DNA of 20,125 bases from assembly GCA_030690175.1 (NCBI GenBank), contig JAUYHE010000029.1, forward strand, positions 1 through 20,125. Reading direction: 5' to 3'. Source of the stretch: a bacterium. Its GTDB lineage: Bacteria > Patescibacteriota > Microgenomatia > Woykebacterales > RBG-16-39-9b. Under the pieces are notes generated by a model. It searched no databases. It was not told the origin of the DNA and saw only the letters and a list, made by a program, of their open reading frames with translations. The position numbers were made by a program, and so were the translations under genes. Positions 15,263 through 20,125 of the stretch are shown here, piece by piece (position 1 is the stretch's first letter; every line of letters starts with the position of its first letter).

Positions 15263-16747
15263 TTAACTTATAGCAATAATTATATCACCTTTTGTAAAGG
15301 GCACTTCCTTTTCGAGCACCACTCCAAATTCATCCTCTACACTAGCCTGACTGATTACGCTATCCTTATGTTTCATGGAGCTTATTTTACTTTGACCAAT
15401 TGTTTTGCCCTCTCGCAACACCTTCAAGGTATCGCTTTGGTTTATTCGTCCGGATTTTACAATACAACCAGCAATTTTTTTATCGTCGGCTTTAAAAATA
15501 TTTACCACTTCCGCCTCGCCCAAAACCTCTTCCACTTCTTTCTGTTTACTAATAGCCGCCAGTCCTTCCTTCAACTCGTCTAAAAGCTCGTAGATGATTT
15601 GATATTGTCTAATCGACACCTTTTCTTCGCTGGCCAATTTTTCCGCCGACTTACTGATAGAAACATTAAAACCAATTATTAACGATCGGGTGGCAGCCGC
15701 GAGAAGCACATCACTTTCAGTAATTGCGCCCGTATCTGAGTAGTAAACCTCAACCTTATGATTTTCTTCTTTTAGGTTTTCTAGAGCCCCTATGATAGCC
15801 TCCAAAGAACCAGTCACGTCGGCTTTTATAATCAAACGAGTCTCGTCTTCAGTCAGTTGCTTTATTTTTTCAGCAATGTCTGGTTTACCCCTCTTTTCGA
15901 TTCTGTCGGTGGGTAAGCTAAGGGTTTTTGTAACCACCTCGCCTACTTTCGGAACCAGAGTAAATCCAAGCACTTCAACCGGTGTAGATGGCAGGGCCTC
16001 TTTCTGCCCGCGTCCCCCTGCATCAATCAGCGCTTTTACTTTTCCACTTGAACTGACGGTGTACATTTGCTCTCCTAGCCGCAAAATCCCTTCTTTAACC
16101 AAAACAGTTGCCACTGCTCCTTTAGATTTATCTAGCTTTGATTCAATTACTACTCCTCTAAAAGATTCGTTTCTAGTGTCTTTCAACTCTTGGATGTCGG
16201 TGACGAGGCTAATCATTTCCAAAAGATCATCTACTCCCTGACCACTTTTTGCCGAAATCGGCACCAGCACTACGTCTCCCCCAAAACCCTCTACCAAAAC
16301 GCCGTCCTCAGATAGCTGTTTTTTAATTCTTTCAATATTAGCTGACGGAAGATCGATTTTGTTGACCACCACAATAAAGGGGACACCGGCTGCTTTTATA
16401 TGGGCGACGCTTTCGCGGGTTTGGGGCATTACGCCGTCGTCGGCCGCGACAATTAAAACGACCAGGTCAGAGACCTGGCCGCCACGAGCTCTCATGGCTG
16501 AAAAAGCTTCGTGGCCAGGAGTGTCGATAAAGGTAATTTTTCGGCCCTTATGTTCGATTTGGTAAGCTCCAATGTGTTGGGTAATACCACCGGCTTCTTT
16601 TTCGGTAACGCGGCTTTTGCGGATAAAATCCAGCAGCGTAGTTTTACCGTGATCTACGTGACCAAGTATGGCCACCACCGGTGGTCTTCGGCTTGAAGTT
16701 TTGGAGGTGTTATTTTTGATGTCTGGTGTTTCTTTCTTTTTAACCAT
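15263..16747 (-). CDS. infB: Translation initiation factor IF-2, minimal form
   Basis: This GTPase brings initiator tRNA to the ribosome and drives subunit joining. The 494 residues begin almost directly with the G domain: G1 GHVDHGKT (29-36), G3 DTPGH (75-79), G4 NKID (129-132), then SAKSG. Domain II, a linker helix domain and the C-terminal domain that binds formyl-Met-tRNA complete it, ending FTKGDIIIAIS. The long N-terminal part of E. coli IF-2 (890 residues) is absent, which is usual in reduced genomes. It lies 62 bases after nusA. No promoter or clear ribosome-binding site was found in that gap, so it is probably read with nusA. Confidence 0.97.
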   Translation of the reverse strand: MVKKKETPDIKNNTSKTSSRRPPVVAILGHVDHGKTTLLDFIRKSRVTEKEAGGITQHIGAYQIEHKGRKITFIDTPGHEAFSAMRARGGQVSDLVVLIVAADDGVMPQTRESVAHIKAAGVPFIVVVNKIDLPSANIERIKKQLSEDGVLVEGFGGDVVLVPISAKSGQGVDDLLEMISLVTDIQELKDTRNESFRGVVIESKLDKSKGAVATVLVKEGILRLGEQMYTVSSSGKVKALIDAGGRGQKEALPSTPVEVLGFTLVPKVGEVVTKTLSLPTDRIEKRGKPDIAEKIKQLTEDETRLIIKADVTGSLEAIIGALENLKEENHKVEVYYSDTGAITESDVLLAAATRSLIIGFNVSISKSAEKLASEEKVSIRQYQIIYELLDELKEGLAAISKQKEVEEVLGEAEVVNIFKADDKKIAGCIVKSGRINQSDTLKVLREGKTIGQSKISSMKHKDSVISQASVEDEFGVVLEKEVPFTKGDIIIAIS

Positions 16748-16809
16748 AAGTGGCTAGTCTTTTCTTTGACAGGTATCAAAACGGGCAGTAGTAAATTATT
16801 TTTCATTCT

Positions 16810-18006
16810 TTAATCTTCGACTTCGCTCTTTTCTTGAGACAATGTTTTATTAGAAGAATCATCAGCCCTTGTTTCTTCGTTTTGGGGTTCTGCCAATTCA
16901 TTGACCGATTTTTCTTTTGTTTGAGTAGGTTTATCCTTTTTTACCTTCGTCTTTTTGGTTTTTGTCGCGCTTTTCTTTCTATCTTTTGCTTTGGTTTCTT
17001 TCTTTTCTTTTTTCTTAACTACCTTTTCTTTAGCTTCTTCCTTGGTAGTCTCTCTGGGTTTCTGGGTTTTTTCAGCGCCTTTGATATCGATTCGCCAACC
17101 GGTGAGTTTGGCGGCCAAACGTACGTTTTGACCATCTTTTCCGATCGCCAGAGAAAGTTGATCATCAGGAACTTCCACAAAAGCGGTTTTATCTTTTTCG
17201 TCGGCGCGCACCTTATCTACTTTCGCTGGAGAAAGAGAAGCAGCGATAAATTTTGCTGGGTCGTCGCTGTACGCAATCACGTCTATTTTTTCATTTCCTA
17301 GCTCGGCGATCACTGCCTGGACTCTGACGCCTTTTTGGCCAACACAGCTTCCCACCGGATCTACTCCAGTTTGTCGAGATGCCACCGCTACTTTGCTTCT
17401 ACTTCCTGGTTCTCGGGCAATACCTTTGATTTCTACAATTCCAGAACCAATTTCTGGCACCTCCAGCTTGAAGAGCCCCTCGACCAGACCCTTGTGAGTT
17501 CGGGAAACAACAATCTCCTGACCTCGATGACCCTCACGAATACCCACAATGTAAAATTTTAATCTTTGGTTGAGACGATAGTCCTCGCCGGACATTTTTT
17601 CGGTTGCTGGCATAATCGCTTCTGTTTTTCCTAAGTCAACAACGATATTCCCACCCTCAAGACGCTGCACCATACCGTTGGTAATCGTTCCTACTTTTCG
17701 CTCGTATTCAGAAAAAATAGCGCCTTTTTCGGCCTCGCGAATTCGCTGCAAAAGGACTTGCTTCGCGGTTTGGGCAGCGATTCGGCCAAAACCCGGCGGG
17801 GTCACGTCTTTTTTATCCTGAAAAATTTTAGCCGCGCCGCTATCCTGGTCTATCTCGACATCAATATCTTCGATTTCTCCACCGTAATCTTTTTTATAGG
17901 CGCTTTTAATAGCCTCTTTGATAATTGCCAAGATATCATCCGGCTCCACGCCTCGTTCGGCAGCGGCTTGATTGAGAGCAGCAGCAAATTCTGTCCTTAA
18001 CGCCAC
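16810..18006 (-). CDS. nusA: Transcription factor NusA
   Basis: NusA binds RNA polymerase and nascent RNA and governs pausing, termination and antitermination. The 398 residues contain the N-terminal polymerase-binding domain (1-100), an S1 domain (about 104-175), KH1 with GSCVGQKGVRVQ (219-230) and KH2 with AIGKDGQNVRLAAK (287-300). A low-complexity Lys/Glu tail (about 311-398) replaces the acidic repeats of E. coli NusA. The start is GTG at 18006, with a strong AGGAGG 8 bases upstream. The leader carries a terminator-like hairpin, which suggests attenuation. It heads the nusA-infB group. Confidence 0.96.
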   Translation of the reverse strand: MALRTEFAAALNQAAAERGVEPDDILAIIKEAIKSAYKKDYGGEIEDIDVEIDQDSGAAKIFQDKKDVTPPGFGRIAAQTAKQVLLQRIREAEKGAIFSEYERKVGTITNGMVQRLEGGNIVVDLGKTEAIMPATEKMSGEDYRLNQRLKFYIVGIREGHRGQEIVVSRTHKGLVEGLFKLEVPEIGSGIVEIKGIAREPGSRSKVAVASRQTGVDPVGSCVGQKGVRVQAVIAELGNEKIDVIAYSDDPAKFIAASLSPAKVDKVRADEKDKTAFVEVPDDQLSLAIGKDGQNVRLAAKLTGWRIDIKGAEKTQKPRETTKEEAKEKVVKKKEKKETKAKDRKKSATKTKKTKVKKDKPTQTKEKSVNELAEPQNEETRADDSSNKTLSQEKSEVED

Positions 18007-18028
18007 GTTTTTGTCCTCCTAAAAGCTG

Positions 18029-18055
18029 TAAAAGTGGGATTTTATCCCACTTTTA
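18029..18055 (-). terminator. Terminator-like hairpin in the nusA leader
   Basis: TAAAAGTGGGAT and ATCCCACTTTTA pair perfectly over 12 bp with a 3-base loop. On the minus strand the GC part is followed by TTTT, and the AGGAGG of nusA begins 8 bases after the stem. It lies between the nusA promoter and the gene, so it fits an attenuator. Being symmetric, it could also act on plus-strand transcripts or stop minus-strand read-through from upstream. Confidence 0.6.
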
Positions 18056-18081
18056 AAAAGTTAATAAATTTTAGTACGCAA

Positions 18082-18110
18082 ATAATACTCCAAGCAAGTC
18101 CCACGGTCAA
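18082..18110 (-). promoter_or_regulatory. nusA promoter
   Basis: On the minus strand TTGACC (18105-18110), 17 bases, then TATTAT (18082-18087). The expected start near 18075 gives a leader of about 68 bases that contains the hairpin and the ribosome-binding site. Confidence 0.7.
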
Positions 18111-18146
18111 GTAATTTAATAAAAGATCCTGCCCAGTAAAGATATA

Positions 18147-18175
18147 TTGACAAGCAAGCACAAAAGTGCTTTATT
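18147..18175 (+). promoter_or_regulatory. Promoter of the structured RNA
   Basis: A perfect -35 TTGACA (18147-18152), 17 bases, then TTTATT (18170-18175; 4 of 6 matches). The predicted start is near 18182. It is divergent from the nusA promoter, with 36 bases between the two -35 boxes. Confidence 0.5.
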
Positions 18176-18179
18176 GAAG

Positions 18180-18503
18180 ATAGAGAGATGGTAGAGGATC
18201 AGGTGGTGTGGAAGTGCGGCCTTCTAGGTGCGTCTCCCCCTCCCTTGACGCAGTCTAGAAACACTTCCACTAGCACTTATCGACCCTTTTCGGGACCACC
18301 AACTGGTCACAACAGCCGAAATTCTTGACTGGTTGGTTTAACTTTGGGAGAGACGGTGGCCGCAAACTGCCTCTCTAAGCGCTCTTGGGTCTCATCGCCG
18401 CACCCCCAAACGGTTGACAAAGACTTGAGAGCGCATGATAGCGAACGGCGCATTGTAAACTTCGGTTTACTCTGCGCCTTCTTACTTTTAAATTTATTTT
18501 CTC
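18180..18503 (+). ncRNA. Putative structured RNA of unknown family
   Basis: This is an approximately 320-base RNA without a plausible protein. Helices visible by eye: (1) 18208-18216 with 18262-18270 (9 bp), continued by 18222-18227 with 18255-18260 and 18229-18234 with 18247-18252, capped by a C-rich loop UCCCCCUCCCUU; 18202-18207 pairs with 18295-18300 outside it. (2) 18298-18308 with 18327-18337, 11 bp. (3) GAGAG/CUCUC plus CGGU/ACUG, 18348-18375. (4) 18379-18392 with 18421-18434, 14 bp unbroken. (5) A 3' hairpin with a UUCG loop. G-U pairs in helices 2, 3 and 4 (six in all) hold only in plus-strand RNA, which fixes the orientation. It lacks the signature sequences of RNase P RNA, tmRNA and SRP RNA. 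Confidence 0.65.
18447..18478 (+). terminator. 3' hairpin with UUCG loop
   Basis: GGCGCA pairs with TGCGCC and, inside a 2x2 internal loop, GTAAAC pairs with GTTTAC around TTCG. A T-rich stretch (18479-18503) follows. It probably forms the end of the structured RNA. Confidence 0.65.
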
Positions 18504-18515
18504 TTAATTATATTA

Positions 18516-18544
18516 TTGACATTTATAACCTGGGCGTTTAAAAT
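18516..18544 (+). promoter_or_regulatory. Promoter of the tRNA cluster
   Basis: A perfect TTGACA (18516-18521), 17 bases, then TAAAAT (18539-18544; 5 of 6). Transcription should begin near 18551, about 17 bases before the first tRNA. This is the strongest promoter-like sequence in the window. Confidence 0.8.
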
Positions 18545-18567
18545 GCCTCCCTGGCAGTTTGCCTGTT

Positions 18568-18645
18568 GGCGCAGTAGCTCAGAGGTCAAGAGCACTCCCT
18601 TCGCAAGGTGAGAGATCGTGGGTTCAAATCCCACCTGCGCCACCA
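18568..18645 (+). tRNA. tRNA, anticodon CGC (Ala by codon)
   Basis: The acceptor GGCGCAG/CTGCGCC pairs over 7 bp, with A73 and encoded CCA. The D-stem GCTC/GAGC and T-arm GTGGG TTCAAAT CCCAC are regular. The anticodon loop TTCGCAA gives CGC (18602-18604). The 3' anticodon strand is GGTGAG opposite CTCCC, which pairs only if T18609 is bulged out; the variable loop is then a normal AGATC. Pair 3:70 is C:G, not the G:U that alanyl-tRNA synthetase requires, so the amino acid is uncertain. Confidence 0.7.
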
Positions 18646-18648
18646 AGA

Positions 18649-18724
18649 GCGGACGAAGCTCAGTGGTTAGAGCACTACGTCCTGGACGTAGGGGTCGAGA
18701 GTTCGAATCTCTCCGTCCGCTCCA
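18649..18724 (+). tRNA. tRNA with Gly-like body, anticodon CTG by position
   Basis: A full-length 76-base cloverleaf: acceptor GCGGACG/CGTCCGC, U73, encoded CCA, D-stem GCTC/GAGC, anticodon stem CTACG/CGTAG, T-arm GAGAG TTCGAAT CTCTC. Acceptor, U73 and variable loop resemble tRNA-Gly. The anticodon loop is TCCTGGA: position 33 is C instead of the universal U, and the nominal anticodon (18682-18684) is CTG, a Gln anticodon. Position 8 is A instead of U. All stems are perfect, so this is not a randomly decayed gene. Confidence 0.65.
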
Positions 18725-18755
18725 AAAGAGAGATCAAACGGTTTTACCTACGGGT

Positions 18756-18868
18756 CGGGGTGTAGCTCAGTTGGGAGAGCGCTGGTCATTGGGACTGGAG
18801 GTCGTTGGTTCGTAGTCCATGAAATGGTCGCAGTACGCGAAGCGGACTAATCCATCCAACCCCAACCA
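18756..18868 (+). tRNA. tRNA-like gene with 36-base T-loop insertion
   Basis: The 5' half reads as a tRNA with a Pro-like start: CGGGGTG TA, D-stem GCTC/GAGC, anticodon stem CTGGT/ACTGG (two G-T pairs), variable loop AGGTC. The loop CATTGGG has A at 33 and nominal anticodon TTG. The T-arm starts GTTGG TTCG, then a hairpin insertion follows, then AATCCATC and a 3' end AACCCCAACCA. Without the insertion the length is 77. The acceptor pairs imperfectly (one extra A on the 3' side, C1 mismatched) and the T-stem has one T-T mismatch. It may be an interrupted tRNA or a pseudogene. Confidence 0.5.
18813..18848 (+). other. Hairpin insertion inside the tRNA T-loop
   Basis: The insertion lies between TTCG and AAT of the T-loop. 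It is bounded by TAGTCC (18813-18818), which pairs with GGACTA (18844-18849), and has an inner TCGC/GCGA hairpin (18828-18840). Whether it is removed from the RNA cannot be told from the sequence. Confidence 0.5.
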
Positions 18869-18876
18869 ATCTAAGT

Positions 18877-18952
18877 TCCCCCGTAGCTCAATTGGTAGAG
18901 CGCCTTACTGACAGCAGGGAGGTTAGACGTTCAATCCGTCTCGGGGGAGCCA
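18877..18952 (+). tRNA. tRNA, anticodon GAC (Val by codon), Gln-like ends
   Basis: A 76-base cloverleaf: acceptor TCCCCCG/CGGGGGA, G73, encoded CCA, D-stem GCTC/GAGC, T-arm AGACG TTCAATC CGTCT. The anticodon loop CTGACAG has U33 and anticodon GAC (18910-18912). The anticodon stem CCTTA/CAGGG has an A-C mismatch at 31:39. The U1:A72 and G73 ends are typical of tRNA-Gln rather than tRNA-Val, so the amino acid is uncertain. Confidence 0.7.
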
Positions 18953-18963
18953 AGACAATAACA

Positions 18964-19073
18964 GAGGGGAGAAGATTAGGAGAAGATCAACAGGACTAGC
19001 CGTCGGCGGGGTGCTTCACGGCCAAAGTCCTTGAGGGTCTGGTACACACTGGCCAACCAGACCCTTTCCCCTC
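18964..19073 (+). ncRNA. Putative three-way-junction RNA after the tRNAs
   Basis: GAGGGGA (18964-18970) pairs with TCCCCTC (19067-19073), enclosing two hairpins. One has AGGACT/AGTCCT plus GCCGT/ACGGC (18992-19031); the other is a perfect 10 bp stem, AGGGTCTGGT/ACCAGACCCT (19034-19065). The 5' side holds a tandem 11-base repeat GGAGAAGATYA (18968-18989). It starts 11 bases after the last tRNA, so it may be part of that transcript. The strand is not certain because the stems have no diagnostic wobble pairs. No known family is recognised. Confidence 0.45.
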
Positions 19074-19186
19074 CTTCTCACGTCAATTCTTTCAACGCTT
19101 CTTAGCCAGGCATAAGATGCCTAGCGCAGGGCGCGAGAATAGCTGAGAAACCAAAAAGCTCGCAGGTTTCGAAGCCATGGAGCGAT
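19074..19186. other. Non-coding region between the structured RNA and dnaJ
   Basis: There is no coding frame. A short inverted repeat AGGCAT-AAG-ATGCCT (19108-19122) is the only structure seen, and neither strand has a T-run after it. No clear dnaJ terminator was found. Confidence 0.5.
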
Positions 19187-20125
19187 CTATTTGTCGAGTT
19201 CTTTCAGCGCTTCCTTTTGCTTACTGGATAAATGTTTCGGGGTCTGCACTCTCACACGGACGTATTGATCACCACGGGAACTGTCGTGTTTGATTCCTTT
19301 TTCCTTCAGTCGAAATTCTGTTCCGGTCTGGGTGCTTTCAGGGATTTTTAGACTAACCTTGCCGTCAAGTGTAGGGATCTCAACCACATTGCCAAGGGCT
19401 GCTTGTGAGAAAGAAATCGGCTGCTCGTAGTAGACGTCGTAGCCGCGACGTTGAAACTCTTTGTGCGGTAGGACGCGAATTGATAAATAAAGGTCTCCAT
19501 AGCTGGCGCCGCGTTCTCCGGCCTCACCAAGTCCTTGGAAACGAATCGTGTCGCCATCATCAACTCCGGCCGGGATCCGGATACTTTTTCCCATTATTCC
19601 TTTCGCTCGGCCGCTACCTTTACACTTCCCGCATTTTTTCTCGATAATTTCGCCCTCACCACCGCACTGCGGACAAGTCCTGGCGGTTACAATATTCCCA
19701 AAAATGGACCGTGTCGCTTGTTGCACCCGACCGCTACCTTTGCAAGTGGGGCAGGTGTTTCTTTTGCTGCCTGGTTCGGCTCCGGATCCAGTGCAAACCG
19801 GACAGGTTTCGGACCGTGTGAGTTCTATCTTTTTCGCCACACCAAAAGCGGCCTGCTCAAAAGGAATAATTATTTCGTAGTGAAGATCGCTGCCCGCTCT
19901 TGGCCCGCGCCGGACCGAGCCGCCAAAGGGTGATCGAGCACCAAAAAACTGCTCAAATATTTCAAACGGGTCAGCAAAACCGCCAAAGTCAAAGTTAACA
20001 TCGACACCTGGACTATATTGATAACTAAAACCCCCTGGAGCCCCAGCTGTACCGGTCTGAAAAGCATCGTGACCAAAACGATCGTAAGCTTCCCGTTTTT
20101 GCGGGTCGGAAAGTACTTGGTAAGC
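19187..20125 (-). CDS. dnaJ: Chaperone DnaJ, N-terminus beyond the window
   Basis: This is the Hsp40 co-chaperone that presents unfolded proteins to DnaK and stimulates its ATPase. The reading frame is open to the right edge, so 312 residues are visible. It begins inside the J-domain (AYQVLSDPQKREAYDRFG), after the HPD motif. A Gly/Phe-rich stretch follows (about 20-75), then the substrate domain with four zinc-binding motifs CPVCTGSG, CPTCKGSG, CPQCGGEG and CGKCKGSG (about 108-175), and the C-terminal domains. Two zinc sites make it a true DnaJ, not a CbpA type. A GTG at 19840 is internal, because the frame upstream encodes conserved DnaJ sequence. The partner grpE and dnaK genes are not in the window. 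Confidence 0.96.
   Translation of the reverse strand, partial: AYQVLSDPQKREAYDRFGHDAFQTGTAGAPGGFSYQYSPGVDVNFDFGGFADPFEIFEQFFGARSPFGGSVRRGPRAGSDLHYEIIIPFEQAAFGVAKKIELTRSETCPVCTGSGAEPGSKRNTCPTCKGSGRVQQATRSIFGNIVTARTCPQCGGEGEIIEKKCGKCKGSGRAKGIMGKSIRIPAGVDDGDTIRFQGLGEAGERGASYGDLYLSIRVLPHKEFQRRGYDVYYEQPISFSQAALGNVVEIPTLDGKVSLKIPESTQTGTEFRLKEKGIKHDSSRGDQYVRVRVQTPKHLSSKQKEALKELDK

Noticed and set aside
18180..18503. RNase P RNA, tmRNA or SRP RNA for the structured RNA
   Set aside because: I searched both strands for the GAAAGTC and ACAGA core blocks of RNase P RNA, for the tRNA-like 3' end of tmRNA and for the GGAAG-type apex of SRP RNA. None fits. A very diverged form is still possible, so only a model search can exclude it.
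18344..18815. Open frames on the plus strand across the structured RNA and tRNAs
   Set aside because: The frames of 65-68 codons run through paired helices and tRNA genes, lack ribosome-binding sites and show no protein-like composition.
19187..19840. A 217-residue protein starting at the GTG at 19840
   Set aside because: The frame continues without a stop to the window edge and the extra sequence is conserved DnaJ, so the GTG is an internal valine.

Overview
The window (about 20.1 kb) looks like a chromosomal segment of a Candidate Phyla Radiation (Patescibacteria) bacterium. This rests on several stripped-down housekeeping proteins: an alanyl-tRNA synthetase ending after its editing domain, a 494-residue IF-2 without N-terminal extension, a nusA-infB-rpsO-pnp region lacking rbfA and truB, and a divergent FtsA/PilM-like protein next to a membrane-anchored baseplate-J-like protein. 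A more precise lineage cannot be read from the sequence. The standard code fits: TGA is used as a stop at 5932-5934 and no frame needs it as sense. No mobile element, CRISPR array or rRNA was seen.

Layout. Every protein gene is on the minus strand, so transcription runs from high to low coordinates. At 19187-20125 is dnaJ, cut by the window edge. At 18954-19186 is a structured non-coding stretch. At 18568-18952 four tRNA-like genes lie on the plus strand behind a near-consensus promoter. At 18180-18503 is a strongly structured plus-strand RNA with its own promoter and terminator hairpin, divergent from nusA. Then come nusA, infB, a degenerate DHH-family protein, rpsO and pnp; these are translation and RNA-decay genes in a shortened form of the classical nusA-infB...rpsO-pnp order. 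They are followed by a uracil-DNA glycosylase, RNase J and ftsK, then rodZ, two small membrane proteins, alaS, the FtsA/PilM-like gene, the baseplate-J-like gene and mltG. The second half is therefore a cell-envelope and division block, closed by a terminator hairpin near position 85.

Signals. Sigma70-type promoters with 17-18 base spacers can be read directly. Those of alaS, ftsK and rpsO place the -10 box 9-12 bases from the start codon, which implies leaderless mRNAs. nusA and the small membrane gene at 6246 have real leaders with Shine-Dalgarno sequences. nusA carries a terminator-like hairpin in its leader, and pnp is preceded by a large imperfect hairpin.

Most unusual region: 18.1-19.1 kb. 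It holds two RNAs of no family I recognise, flanking four tRNAs that each break canonical rules: missing U33, missing U8, a bulged anticodon stem, an Ala anticodon without G3:U70, and a 36-base hairpin insertion in a T-loop.
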